64,000 nucleotides of DNA from OMII01 sp947467385 (GCA_044360075.1 JBIKLA010000001.1:186001-250000), one strand, 5' to 3'. Positions 54,164-63,208 are shown, counted from the stretch's first letter. Numbers and translations are program-made. Notes: generated by a model not told the origin, from the sequence alone.

Positions 54164-54192
54164 AAGTTACCACCTAATATGTCAGCGTTCAA
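54164..54192 (-). promoter_or_regulatory. candidate sigma-70 promoter for ileS
   Basis: On the minus strand TTGAAC (54192-54187) and TAACTT (54169-54164) are separated by 17 bp, about 90 bp before the ileS ATG. The -10 box is weak. Confidence 0.4.
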
Positions 54193-54283
54193 TTGCGGTG
54201 TCGAGGCGAGCATTTCTCGTCGGTGGTCTTGGGCATCGAAGCCCTCTACACTGCGCGGGTTACGGACAAGGACGCAGTGAGCA

Positions 54284-56173
54284 ATGAGCTATAGGTTTAA
54301 ATTTCTTCGGTCGCCAACGGCGCAGCGCCGGGAGCTCTTTGCAGCGGATACTTTTGAGCCGCTTCCGCTTCATCCGGCGGTGCAGCGGCAGCTTACGTTG
54401 GTGGGAAGCCCGGTCCCCACGGCCCGCGCCCGGGTGCGTACGCCATGGGGGCTCTTTATGTACGTGCTCCGGCAGATACCGGAGCTCGTGATCGAAACGG
54501 TGCTGTGGAATGCGGCAGCTGCGCTTGTCGTTCTCGGAGCTGTGCTCCTCGCGCGCGAGGTGTTTCAGGCCCAGGCATCGCTCTTGGCTGGGCTAGCGCT
54601 CGTCGGGGGCTACCTTGTCCTAAAGCTCCTCCAGGCTGGGATCGAGTACTGGAACAGTTGCCGTCGGCTGCAGGTGCACCGGGGCATTCAGGCCTGCCTC
54701 TACCGGCTCGTCAACGACAAGCTCATCCACATCTCGCCGGCCGGTAGGGCGAACTTTTCAAAGGGCCAGCTCAAGACGCTCGTCGGCTCGGATGTTGAGT
54801 CAATCGAGGACTTCATGAGCGCGGCGCTCCAGCAATGGGTGCCGCCGCTTTTGTCATCGCTCGTGATCCTGCCGGCCCTGTGGGCCGTATCAGGCTGGAT
54901 TGGCCTCGCCGCGTTGGCGAGCGCAGTGTCGCTCCTTCCCCTGGCCATCGGCGGATCAATGCTCATCGAGCAGCTCCAAAAGCGTGCGCAGCGTGAGCAG
55001 GACGTCCTTGCCACTGCCGTGGGAGAGTGGGTTAAGAACATCCGGCTGGTGCGGTTCTTGGGATGGGACCGGGCGATAGAGTCTGAGATCGACGCCAAGA
55101 TGGGGCGCTATGGGGCACTGACTGCGCTTCGGCATGGGCTCGTGACTGTCGTATGGGCATTTAGCCTTTCGTGGACGATGGTACCCTTGCTGGTGACCTT
55201 TTCCCTTTCTTCGCTGCAGTCATCGCCACTTAACCTGGCGGAGGTATTCTCGTCGTTCTGGCTGCTCGATCACCTCATGAATCAGCTGCAGTACATTCCG
55301 CACTCGCTCGGCATGTACGGGGCAGCGTGCGCAGGGGCGCATCGGGTCATAGAGCTCCTCAAGCAGCCGGAGCTCGACAATTCGATCCTGCCTGTTGTCA
55401 ACGAGCTCGCCATAGCGACAGGCGCACAGCCAACAAAACTAATTCTTCGGGGGGCAACTGTCTCGTTCGGAACGAGCATAGCCGTGAATGCCATCACCCT
55501 TTCGCTCTCGCTGCACGAAAGAACGGCCATCGTGGGCGGGGTGGCAAGCGGAAAGACCACGCTCGTGGAGGCGCTCGTTGGAGAGCTGCCCCTGACGAGT
55601 GGGAGCATTGATGTTGAGTTTGACGATGGCTCACGTGCGCCGTTGTGGAGGCGGGATGCGTATGAGCGCCTCCGGTCGCTTGTTGCGTACTCGCCACAGC
55701 AGCCATTCCTCTCAAATAGCCTCATGCGGAACAATATCGACCTCTCGGGGCATGCTTCGTTTGAGGACGTGCAGGCTGCGGTCTCTATGGCGCAGCTAAG
55801 CCAGGACATCGCGCTTCTGCCGCGAGGGCTGAACGAGGAGGTTGGGGAATCGGGAATCAACCTCTCTGGCGGCCAGAAGCAGCGGGTCAGCCTGGCGAGG
55901 GCGTTCCTCTCGAAGCGGCCCATACTTGTGCTTGATGACCCCTTGAGCGCAGTCGACAGTGCCACTGAGCGAACGCTCATGGACTCAATCCTCGCCTGCT
56001 CGCAGGGCCTCATTCTTGTCTCGCACCGGCTTGCTGAGCTTGAGCGGTGCGACCGAGTCATCGTTCTCGATGGTGGACGGGTGATTGAGGACGGAGATCC
56101 CAAGTCATTGGCGCAGCAGCAAACCTCGCATTTTCGGCGGTTCCTCGACGCATTGGAGGAGCATGGCGGGTAA
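54284..56173 (+). CDS. ABCC/MRP-like ABC exporter half, NBD1-type
   Basis: 629 aa, with N-terminal membrane domain (about six helices, residues 60-350) and an ATPase domain. Walker A GGVASGKTTL is near 416-425. SYSPQQ-like VAYSPQQPFLSNSLMRNNI, signature INLSGGQKQRVSLARAF and Walker B LVLDDPLSAVD near 547 follow. The catalytic Glu after Walker B is Asp, and the VAYSPQQ/GINLSGGQKQR/DDPLSAVD wording matches the first ATPase of eukaryotic MRP (ABCC) proteins. With the next gene, overlapping 11 bp, it likely forms a heterodimer. Cargo unknown. Confidence 0.88.
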   Translation: MSYRFKFLRSPTAQRRELFAADTFEPLPLHPAVQRQLTLVGSPVPTARARVRTPWGLFMYVLRQIPELVIETVLWNAAAALVVLGAVLLAREVFQAQASLLAGLALVGGYLVLKLLQAGIEYWNSCRRLQVHRGIQACLYRLVNDKLIHISPAGRANFSKGQLKTLVGSDVESIEDFMSAALQQWVPPLLSSLVILPALWAVSGWIGLAALASAVSLLPLAIGGSMLIEQLQKRAQREQDVLATAVGEWVKNIRLVRFLGWDRAIESEIDAKMGRYGALTALRHGLVTVVWAFSLSWTMVPLLVTFSLSSLQSSPLNLAEVFSSFWLLDHLMNQLQYIPHSLGMYGAACAGAHRVIELLKQPELDNSILPVVNELAIATGAQPTKLILRGATVSFGTSIAVNAITLSLSLHERTAIVGGVASGKTTLVEALVGELPLTSGSIDVEFDDGSRAPLWRRDAYERLRSLVAYSPQQPFLSNSLMRNNIDLSGHASFEDVQAAVSMAQLSQDIALLPRGLNEEVGESGINLSGGQKQRVSLARAFLSKRPILVLDDPLSAVDSATERTLMDSILACSQGLILVSHRLAELERCDRVIVLDGGRVIEDGDPKSLAQQQTSHFRRFLDALEEHGG

Positions 56174-57932
56174 CGAATTCACGACCGAAGAGACGGCCGG
56201 CAACATGATAAGGGGCGGACGGCTCCTGATGCGCTACCTGTGGCATGTCCGCTACCTTCTCTATGTCTCTATTCCGTCCCTTCTCCTTATCGTGTTGCCG
56301 GCGGTTGGCTACCAGCTCTTTATCTGGCTAAGCGGGCTCCTTGCAGAGTGTCCTGCTCTGGCCAGCTGCCCGGCGCGGGAGGTTGCGTGGGGGGTCGAAG
56401 TGACGCCTTCCCTGTGGCTCCTCTTCGTTGTTGCCGCTGTGGTTGTTGCCGGCAAGATCATCGAGTGGAACATCTTTGAGACAGGAGGACAGCTCGCCTC
56501 ACGTGGGCTGTTTCGCGAGATGGTTTCAGGGATCGGCAGGGTCCGCACAACATTCTTTGACGAGTACCCATCCGGAAAGATCATCAACCGGGTTATTCGC
56601 GATGCCGATAGGCTTCGAAGTGACGGGCCAATGAGGCTCGGTGAGGCGGCCAGCGGCCTCATTGACCTGCTCGTGGTGATAGCAGTTATTGCCATAGCCA
56701 GTCCCACTGCGGCGCTCGTGGCGCTACCGCTGCTGCTTTTCTTTGTTTACATCCAGCGCAACGTCGCCCCGATGCTGGAGCGCGTGCTCGTGCTTCGCTC
56801 TGCCCGCTTTGGGGAGGTGCTTCATCGCGAAACAGATGTCATTGAGGGTGTGCGGTGCTTTGCTCTCTATGGGCAGCTTCCGACGCTTATAGAGCGGGTG
56901 AGTGCGGCAGTGTACCGCTTCATGCAGATGCACTTCTTGCGCGGCAGGATTGAGGCGTGGGGTCGGTGCCTCAGTGATGTGGGAGTGGCGCTGCTCGCGA
57001 GTGCAGTGCTCACCGCAGTGTACGTGGGGATTCACACCGGACGCGTCTCAACAGTGACGGGCGTACTCATAATCACCGCGTCTTTTCGTCTTGGTATGGT
57101 GTTCTCTTGGATGACCTGGTCGCTTGGGCTTCTTTTCGAGACTGCTGGCTACGCCCGCCGGGTGTTTGAGTACGTCGACCTGCCGGCGGAAGAGAGCGAG
57201 GAGGGGAGGCGACCCCCGCCAGTGGCTGGCCTCACGGGGACCCCACCGGGCGACCTTGTGTTTGAAAACTACTCAATGAGCTACCGCGAGACGACACCGG
57301 TGATCCTTAAGAACCTCTCGCTGCGCATCGGGCGCGGGACGAAAGTGGGCCTCATCGGGCGAACCGGGGCGGGTAAGAGCAGTGTGGTCCAGTCGATCTT
57401 CCGCATGGTGTTTGTGCACGGCGGAGATATTCGGGTTGGAGACACGTCGCTCCTCGCCCTTCCAGTGGTGGAAGCCCGCAGCCTCTTCGCTGTTGTGCCG
57501 CAGGATCCCTACCTGTTTGAGGGGACGATCCGCTCAAACCTCGACCGGCTGGGGGAGTTCACCGACGAGGAGCTTGAGGGAGCGTTGCGGTCCGTTCAAC
57601 TTGTGGTGCCGCTGTCGATGCAGATGCTTGAAGGGGGGAGCAACCTCTCGCTTGGTCAGCGCCAGCTCTTATGCCTGGCGCGCGTGATACTCACGAAGCG
57701 GCCTTTTGTGATTATGGATGAGCCCACCAGCGGCGTTGACACTATAACAGACGCAATAATGCAGTCGGTGCTCAGGACCGCGCTGAGAGACCGGACGATA
57801 ATTACGATCGCCCATCGCCTTGAGACGCTTGCGCGCATGGACCGCATCGTTGAACTTGAGGACGGTACAGTGCTGCGCGATGGCACTCCCGACGCCATCA
57901 TTCCTAGATTGTCGGCCGAAGAGCTGGCGTAA
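56163..57932 (+). CDS. ABCC/MRP-like ABC exporter half, NBD2-type
   Basis: 589 aa. ATG 56163 has GGAGGA upstream; the in-frame extension lies inside the preceding gene. The membrane domain has about six helices and the ABCC-typical EYPSGKIINRVIRDADRLRSD loop. Its ATPase has Walker A GRTGAGKSS near 396-403, VVPQDPYLFEGTIRSNLD, a degenerate signature LSLGQRQLLCLARV, and Walker B VIMDEPTSGVD with a normal Glu. The ABC signature LSVGQRQL of MRP NBD2 is closely similar. Paired with the previous gene, one ATP site is degenerate and one canonical. No substrate or MFP/TolC partner is adjacent. Confidence 0.88.
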   Translation: MAGNEFTTEETAGNMIRGGRLLMRYLWHVRYLLYVSIPSLLLIVLPAVGYQLFIWLSGLLAECPALASCPAREVAWGVEVTPSLWLLFVVAAVVVAGKIIEWNIFETGGQLASRGLFREMVSGIGRVRTTFFDEYPSGKIINRVIRDADRLRSDGPMRLGEAASGLIDLLVVIAVIAIASPTAALVALPLLLFFVYIQRNVAPMLERVLVLRSARFGEVLHRETDVIEGVRCFALYGQLPTLIERVSAAVYRFMQMHFLRGRIEAWGRCLSDVGVALLASAVLTAVYVGIHTGRVSTVTGVLIITASFRLGMVFSWMTWSLGLLFETAGYARRVFEYVDLPAEESEEGRRPPPVAGLTGTPPGDLVFENYSMSYRETTPVILKNLSLRIGRGTKVGLIGRTGAGKSSVVQSIFRMVFVHGGDIRVGDTSLLALPVVEARSLFAVVPQDPYLFEGTIRSNLDRLGEFTDEELEGALRSVQLVVPLSMQMLEGGSNLSLGQRQLLCLARVILTKRPFVIMDEPTSGVDTITDAIMQSVLRTALRDRTIITIAHRLETLARMDRIVELEDGTVLRDGTPDAIIPRLSAEELA

Positions 57933-57956
57933 ATCCTTTGCCAGTTGGGCGAGCTA

Positions 57957-58370
57957 CTATGCGCCCTTCTTGAGCAGGTCGCGAATCTCGCCGAGCAGCT
58001 GCTCTGACTTTGTTGGCGCGGGAGGGGCAACCACGGCAGCTTGCGTGCGGCTCTTCATGACCCAGCCAAGGAACTTGACGATGAAGATGAAGAGCGAGAT
58101 GGCAACGATGATGAAATTGACGATGTCGCCGATGAAAAGGCCATACGGCACGTCCTTGCCATTGATAACGAGCTTCCACCCGAGGTAGCCCTGGTCGCCG
58201 GGGATGATGCAGCTCACAAGCGGCATGATGAGGTTCTTGACGAGCGAGTCGACGATCTTGCCGAACGCTCCGCCGATGATCACGCCCACGGCGAGATCGA
58301 CAACGTTGCCCTTGAAGGCGAAGGCCTTAAACTCGTCGACAATTCCGGTCGCTGTTTTGGTGAGGCTCAT
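57957..58370 (-). CDS. mscL: large-conductance mechanosensitive channel
   Basis: 137 aa. EFKAFAFKGNVVDLAVGVII starts helix 1, and VNFIIVAISLFIFIVKF is helix 2. A periplasmic loop and a charged C-terminal helix (SEQLLGEIRDLL) follow. MscL opens under membrane tension to release solutes. Length is normal. It converges on the ABC gene with 24 bp between stops. Confidence 0.95.
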   Translation of the reverse strand: MSLTKTATGIVDEFKAFAFKGNVVDLAVGVIIGGAFGKIVDSLVKNLIMPLVSCIIPGDQGYLGWKLVINGKDVPYGLFIGDIVNFIIVAISLFIFIVKFLGWVMKSRTQAAVVAPPAPTKSEQLLGEIRDLLKKGA

Positions 58371-58483
58371 AAGCTCCTTTTTTGGGCCATCACGGTCAGA
58401 TTGGCCCTACACAAGCGGGGTTTCGTAGCACGAAGGGTGCTTGATGAGAAGGGAATTGCGGCCCGAGACGGCGTTTTTGCTCA

Positions 58484-59410
58484 CTAGCCATCCCGACCGA
58501 TGACCGTTGCTACCCAATCGCCACGCTCGAAGACCGCCAAAAGGCGGCGCTCGTCGAGGATAGTGCTAGGCCGAAGAGCCATCTGCACTAGCCTCACCAT
58601 ACCGTCGAAGTTAGGCTCAGGAAGTGCTAGCCGCTCATCTGGCTCAAAAGGGCGGTGGACGCTCATGTAGAGGGTGTCGTTGCCCCATCCCACCTTGGTG
58701 GGAGTGTCGATGATTCGCACAACGGTCCCAGGCGCAACGAGGGGAAAGAGTTCCTCGATGTCTTCAGGATAAAGCCGGATACATCCGTGGCTTACGCGCA
58801 GGCCGATGCCGTAAGAGCGCTGCGCATCGGTGCCGTGGATGAGATAGCGCGGGATGCCAAGCTCGAGGGCGTAGTGGCCAAGCGGGTTATCCTCCGCGCC
58901 TCCGGGGATCACTGCTGGGAGCTCCTCGCCCTCCTGTGCGTGCTCCCGGCGGATCGATGGTGGTGGAGACCAAGCGGGGTCGACCTTCTTCGACACAACT
59001 CGAGTCGTCGCTTGAGGGGTCTCCCAGCCGATGTCGCCGATGCTGACCGGATAGGTGAGAACGACGCCCGTTCCGGGCGGAAAGTAATAGAGCCGAAGCT
59101 CCGCCCGGTTGAGTACGATCCCCTGCCAGGGGGTTTTGGGAAGGATGTAGCGCGCAGGAATAACGACTCGTGCCCCAACGGGTGGCACCCAACGGTTGAG
59201 ATGAGGATTCGCTGAGAGGATCTGGTCGTGGCCGAGATCAAATGCACGGGCGATGTCGAGGAGACTCTCGCCCTGTCGCACCTCGGTCACAGAGATTTGC
59301 CCGATGACGGACTCTCCTGGGGGCGGAAGGGGAAACTCCTGAGCGTGTGCGAGAGCGGCAACCCGCACCGCAAGAGACAGGCCGATGGCAAGAAAGGCTC
59401 TCATTCTCAA
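58484..59410 (-). CDS. L,D-transpeptidase with LysM domain
   Basis: 308 aa. A signal peptide (LAIGLSLAVRVAALAHAQ) is followed by a LysM motif (VTEVRQGESLLDIARAFDLG), which binds peptidoglycan. The YkuD catalytic domain has the signature SHGCIRLYPEDIEEL with its Cys, and a His in YLIHGTDAQRSYG. It resembles ErfK/YbiS. It likely links Braun-type lipoprotein to meso-DAP or makes 3-3 crosslinks. The next upstream gene is an Lpp-like lipoprotein, 17 bp away and same strand. Confidence 0.92.
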   Translation of the reverse strand: MRMRAFLAIGLSLAVRVAALAHAQEFPLPPPGESVIGQISVTEVRQGESLLDIARAFDLGHDQILSANPHLNRWVPPVGARVVIPARYILPKTPWQGIVLNRAELRLYYFPPGTGVVLTYPVSIGDIGWETPQATTRVVSKKVDPAWSPPPSIRREHAQEGEELPAVIPGGAEDNPLGHYALELGIPRYLIHGTDAQRSYGIGLRVSHGCIRLYPEDIEELFPLVAPGTVVRIIDTPTKVGWGNDTLYMSVHRPFEPDERLALPEPNFDGMVRLVQMALRPSTILDERRLLAVFERGDWVATVIGRDG

Positions 59411-59427
59411 GCGGCGTGGGTTGTAGG

Positions 59428-59649
59428 TTACTTTCGCAGGGTGTGACGGTAGCTTCTGTTGATCGCCTCCTCCGTGCTCAGCGAGCGGGCATCAGCCTCG
59501 CGCGCTTTCGCCATAGCCTGCTCTGAGAGGCGCTGGGCGTCTCTAGCCTCAGCTTGCACCTTGGCGAGCTCTGAGTTAGAGGCGCAGCCGGTTGAGGCAA
59601 GGGCGGCCATGAGTGCAGCCGAGGTGATAAAAGAACGCGTCGTAAGCAT
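59428..59649 (-). CDS. lpp: Braun-type (Lpp/OprI-like) alanine-zipper lipoprotein
   Basis: 73 aa. The signal peptide ends at ASTGC (lipobox Cys22), and the mature part is a coiled coil of Ala/Glu/Lys/Arg-rich heptads (AKVQAEARDAQRLSEQAMAK), ending YRHTLRK. A C-terminal Lys is the residue E. coli Lpp uses to join peptidoglycan. A strong AAGGAG ribosome site suits an abundant protein. It sits directly before the L,D-transpeptidase gene. Confidence 0.85.
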   Translation of the reverse strand: MLTTRSFITSAALMAALASTGCASNSELAKVQAEARDAQRLSEQAMAKAREADARSLSTEEAINRSYRHTLRK

Positions 59650-59859
59650 ATTGTCTCCTTGTAAGTGACTGAGGTAGCCCGCCAGAACTGGTGACCCCCT
59701 CTCGAAAGACTCTTTGTTTCAGGCGTACGTACCAGTAAATCCTCAAGCGCGACGTGAGAGGAGTCATAGAGTGTAAGAAGAGGCTCGGCTGGTGGCTGGC
59801 AGAAGGAGGCCATGCCGCTGCTTGTATGAGGAGCCTCATGGCAGGTATGAACAGGGAAG

Positions 59860-60522
59860 ATGAAAAGCAAGCTTGTTCCGACACTGGATCTCTCTCAGGG
59901 TATCGAGGTTAACCTCGACGCAGCGGCGCAGGAGTGGCTCCGGCGGCACCACTCTCCCGTAGGCACTAATCCCCTCTTAGAGCCGGAGTGCGCAGGGGCC
60001 ATGGTAAGCGAGCTACACCGGTCGCATGGCGCGTCATTTTCTTACGGCGGATACCTGGAAGACCGAAGTCACCTCTTGAGGGGCACCTATTTGGACGAGG
60101 CGGGCGGATACCTCCACCTCGGCATCGACATCAACGCGCCAGAGGGAACTCCGGTGCATGCGCCCTACGATGCAGTCGTGTGTGACGTGTTTGATGATCG
60201 TGGCACTCCGCAAGGGTGGGGGCCGCGGCTCATCCTGGAGCCTGAGGATCTATCATGCCCGTTGCTTGTGCTGGGGCACCTGACTACGTCCTCATTCAAG
60301 CGAGGGGACAAGGTGCGAGCGGGCGAGGCGCTGGCCGCGATAGGCGCACCGCCTAAAAACGGGGGGTGGTTTCCCCACCTGCACGTGCAGCAGATCGCCC
60401 GTAGCGCAGTGCCAGAGCATCAAAGGGATGAGTTTGCGAGCCTTGATGGCTACGGCCATGCTAGGGATATTGCTGCGCTGCGGGAGCGATATCCAGATCC
60501 CCAGTGGCTTCTTCGGGGCTGA
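59860..60522 (+). CDS. M23/LytM-type peptidase domain protein
   Basis: 220 aa. HLGIDINAPEGTPVHAPYDA (first zinc His and Asp) and PHLHVQQIA (HxH) form the LytM zinc site. No signal peptide is seen, which is unusual for a cell-wall endopeptidase. Similar domains are found fused to class-III aminotransferases, so the stand-alone form may have a cytosolic job. It is transcribed toward the transcarbamylase gene (about 120 bp). Confidence 0.8.
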   Translation: MKSKLVPTLDLSQGIEVNLDAAAQEWLRRHHSPVGTNPLLEPECAGAMVSELHRSHGASFSYGGYLEDRSHLLRGTYLDEAGGYLHLGIDINAPEGTPVHAPYDAVVCDVFDDRGTPQGWGPRLILEPEDLSCPLLVLGHLTTSSFKRGDKVRAGEALAAIGAPPKNGGWFPHLHVQQIARSAVPEHQRDEFASLDGYGHARDIAALRERYPDPQWLLRG

Positions 60523-60645
60523 AACGCGGCGGCTCGGGCGATCCCTCCCCAAAAAAGCCCGCTTGATGCCTCCTCAACCTCCATTTTTATGGAATTGCGC
60601 CGGTGGATGGTCCACTATCATGGCTCACCTGAAGACGGGGGGACC

Positions 60646-61566
60646 ATGCAAAACCTTCTACACTGGAGCTGTTGGAGTGATGACGAGATTCGGGAGCTCC
60701 TGGACTTCGCCGCGTACGTCAAGAGGCACCGCACATACTACAACGGCGCCCTGCTAGGCCGCAGCATCGCCATGCTGTTCCAGAAGACCTCGACCCGCAC
60801 GCGCGTGTCATTTGAGGCCGCTTTGACCGAGATGGGGGGGCACGCGATCTACATCGATTGGGGCACTTCGAACTTTGAGCTTACCGACATCGCTTTCGAG
60901 AGCAGGTACCTCTCTAGAAACGTATCGCTCATTGTTGCCAGGATGAAGAGGCACGAGGACCTCGTGCGCATCTCCGAGGGCTCGGAGGTTCCCGTGGTAA
61001 ACGGCTGCTGTAACCTCTTCCATCCCTGCCAAAGCTTGGCCGACATGCTCACGATTCAGATGGATAGTGGGCGCGTTGAGGGCAAGACCGTGTGCTACGT
61101 TGGCGTTCACAACAACGTGGTGAACTCTCTCATAGAAGTGACGGCGGCTCTTGGCGTGAATCTCGTGCTCGTAACTCCAATCGCAAATGAGGGCGCAGAG
61201 ATACCGGAGGTAAACGCCCGGCCCCGGCGGGGCGGAACCCTGTCATGGGAAAAGGATGTGCGCCACGCGGTGCGCAACGCCGATTACGTCTACACTGACA
61301 CCTGGGTCGATATGGAGTTCTTCAACGATCCGGCCTTTGCGCAGCGCAAGGCGGAGCGCATAGACCTCATGCTTCCGTACCAGCTCAATCACCGGCTTCT
61401 CGAGGGCTCGACAGCGAAAGTTATGCACGACATGCCGATACACGCCGGATACGAGATCTCGCGCGAGCTGGTGGACGACCCCCGCTCAATCATATTCCAG
61501 CAGGCCGAGAACAGGCTGGATGCTCAAAAGGCGATCATCGTGAAGCTTCTTGAGGCGCGCATGTGA
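60646..61566 (+). CDS. ornithine/aspartate-type carbamoyltransferase
   Basis: 306 aa. The carbamoyl-phosphate site STRTR (49-53) and FHPCQSLADML (HPCQ at 126-129) mark the family. The ornithine carbamoyltransferase HCLP motif is replaced by MHDMPIH (HDMP at 261-264), and the SMG-type loop reads DTWVDMEFF. The amino-acid substrate is therefore uncertain (ornithine, N-acetylated ornithine, putrescine or another amine). ATG 60646 follows a G-rich tract; an earlier ATG at 60589 is in frame. No arginine genes flank it. Confidence 0.8.
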   Translation: MQNLLHWSCWSDDEIRELLDFAAYVKRHRTYYNGALLGRSIAMLFQKTSTRTRVSFEAALTEMGGHAIYIDWGTSNFELTDIAFESRYLSRNVSLIVARMKRHEDLVRISEGSEVPVVNGCCNLFHPCQSLADMLTIQMDSGRVEGKTVCYVGVHNNVVNSLIEVTAALGVNLVLVTPIANEGAEIPEVNARPRRGGTLSWEKDVRHAVRNADYVYTDTWVDMEFFNDPAFAQRKAERIDLMLPYQLNHRLLEGSTAKVMHDMPIHAGYEISRELVDDPRSIIFQQAENRLDAQKAIIVKLLEARM

Positions 61567-61645
61567 CGATTGCGCAAAGGAGCCCATGTCGCCGCTGAAA
61601 GAGGTTGTAACCTTTTTAAGCTGAAACGTGGGCCCGCTGGATCCT

Positions 61646-61879
61646 CTACAAGCGGGGATCCTGGTGGACGGTTTCCCACGTGGGGGATAACCTAGACTGG
61701 GAGCCTTGCAGACGGTACAAGATCGTGTCACCTGAAGCCAACACATCGCCAACCCACCGGTTAATGGGGGTTGGAAACAGTTGGCGTGGGTACCGTTCTA
61801 AGAGCTCTTGGGCGGAACCCTCGAACTCAACATGCTCCACTAAGTTGCTCGATAATACTCCGACAACTCTATAACGCAT
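61646..61879 (-). CDS. small hypothetical protein
   Basis: 77 aa from ATG 61879 with AAAGG upstream. It reads like a small alpha/beta protein (YRVVGVLSSNLVEHVEFEGS, then AQELLERYPRQLFPTP). No family is recognised. It is in line with, and 129 bp downstream of, the CarD-like gene. Confidence 0.6.
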   Translation of the reverse strand: MRYRVVGVLSSNLVEHVEFEGSAQELLERYPRQLFPTPINRWVGDVLASGDTILYRLQGSQSRLSPTWETVHQDPRL

Positions 61880-62008
61880 TGTAAAACCTTTCTGCCCTTT
61901 CAGGGCGCATGGGGAAGCCCCGATACTATGCGCGTGGCGATTCTGAATCAAATGAGCAGCAGACTTCGGGCTGGTATGGTCCGTTTTAGGCCGCTTTAGG
62001 CGGCACAA

Positions 62009-62536
62009 TTACTCGCCCGAGGCGGTTCCAACGAAGTTGCTCACCTTGTCGGCGAAAAGCGAGTTGAAGGTGGTGAGGCTGCCGTACGAGCGCGTGATGT
62101 AGCCCTGAAGCTCAAGTTTGTCGGCCGCGTCGAGGTTGGGGTGGTTGTTGATCTTCTGCTCAAGCACCCTAAGCTTCTCGCGGACGCCGATGATCTTCTT
62201 GATGAAGACCTCAACCGGGATCTCCTTGGACTGGGTGTCCTCCTTGCCCGGGATGAGCTTCAGGGTTCCCCCGATCCAGCGCTTGTGTATCTCAAGGTTT
62301 GTGTCGACCCAGCCGTAGTCGCCAAGAACTTCCTGCACGGCGAGCTTGATCTGCTGCAGCTGCGGGTCCTCGGTGGTCTGAAGGGGCTTTATCTCCTGGT
62401 ATGAGAAGGGAACATTTCTGACGTCTCCCCGAAAGTGAATGACGTAGAACTCGCCCTCAAAACCAACGATACGGCCTGCGCCGTAGTGAGCGTGCTGAAT
62501 AAGGCTTCCGACTGCAAATGATGGCTTAACTGTCAT
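62009..62536 (-). CDS. CarD/Tudor-like domain protein
   Basis: 175 aa, soluble. The first 45 residues (VGSLIQHAHYGAGRIVGFEG, then FYVIHFRGDVRNVPFSY) have the small beta-barrel look of CarD/TRCF-type or PcrA C-terminal domains that bind RNA polymerase. The rest is helical: RWIGGTLKLIPG, VEVFIKKIIGVREKLRVLEQ, KINNHPNLDAADKLELQGYI. A transcription-coupled role is plausible, not shown. Confidence 0.65.
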   Translation of the reverse strand: MTVKPSFAVGSLIQHAHYGAGRIVGFEGEFYVIHFRGDVRNVPFSYQEIKPLQTTEDPQLQQIKLAVQEVLGDYGWVDTNLEIHKRWIGGTLKLIPGKEDTQSKEIPVEVFIKKIIGVREKLRVLEQKINNHPNLDAADKLELQGYITRSYGSLTTFNSLFADKVSNFVGTASGE

Positions 62537-62584
62537 TTCGTTCTTTTATCATGATGGCGGCAAGCCGGTAAGGGGGGAGATCGC

Positions 62585-63208
62585 CTACGAGACCGCCTTC
62601 ACGTACGCCTGAGCGTTGCGGGTTATCTCAGGGAATTCGCCCCGGGCAACCGCCTGCGCCGGAACGAGGTTGCCGCCAACCCCAACAGCAATCGCGCCAG
62701 CAGAAATAAACTCGCGAGCGTTCTCAACCGAGACGCCGCCGGTGGGGATAATCTTAAGAAATGGCAGGGGAGCGAGCACATCCTTGATATACCTGGGGCC
62801 CCCAACTGAAGCTGGGAAGAGCTTCACAAGAGTCGCGCCGGCCTCATGCGCATCAAGCAGCTCGGTTGGGGTAAGCCCGCCGCAGGCAACTGGGATGGAG
62901 CGCTTGACGCACACGCCAATGACCTCCTTGCGAACCGCTGGCGTCACGACGAACTGGGCGCCGGCATCGATGGCGGCTTCTGTGTCCTGCCGCGTGAGGG
63001 CTGTGCCGATGCCGATGTGGGCCGCGGTGCCGAGATCGGCGCGGGTGCGCCGCATGGCGTCGATGGCGCCCCGCCCCGTGAGGGTGAACTCAAGCACTGT
63101 GACGCCGCCTTCAACGAGCGCACGCGCAACTTCTGTGGCCTTCGAGTAGTCGTCGAGCCGGACTACAGCCACGATCTTTGAGGAGATAATTGCATCGAGG
63201 GTCTTCAT
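62585..63208 (-). CDS. eda: KDPG/KHG aldolase
   Basis: 207 aa TIM-barrel class-I aldolase that cleaves 2-keto-3-deoxy-6-phosphogluconate to pyruvate and glyceraldehyde 3-phosphate. VAVVRLDDYSKATEVARALV, TVLEFTLTGRGAIDAM and the Schiff-base Lys in TLVKLFPAS are present, along with IIPTGGVSVENA. ATG 63208 has GGAG six bases upstream. kdgK follows upstream, 19 bp away. Confidence 0.93.
   Translation of the reverse strand: MKTLDAIISSKIVAVVRLDDYSKATEVARALVEGGVTVLEFTLTGRGAIDAMRRTRADLGTAAHIGIGTALTRQDTEAAIDAGAQFVVTPAVRKEVIGVCVKRSIPVACGGLTPTELLDAHEAGATLVKLFPASVGGPRYIKDVLAPLPFLKIIPTGGVSVENAREFISAGAIAVGVGGNLVPAQAVARGEFPEITRNAQAYVKAVS

Noticed and set aside
54076..54283. T-box-like leader for ileS
   Set aside because: No specifier hairpin or T-box core sequence is visible; only an ordinary promoter candidate.
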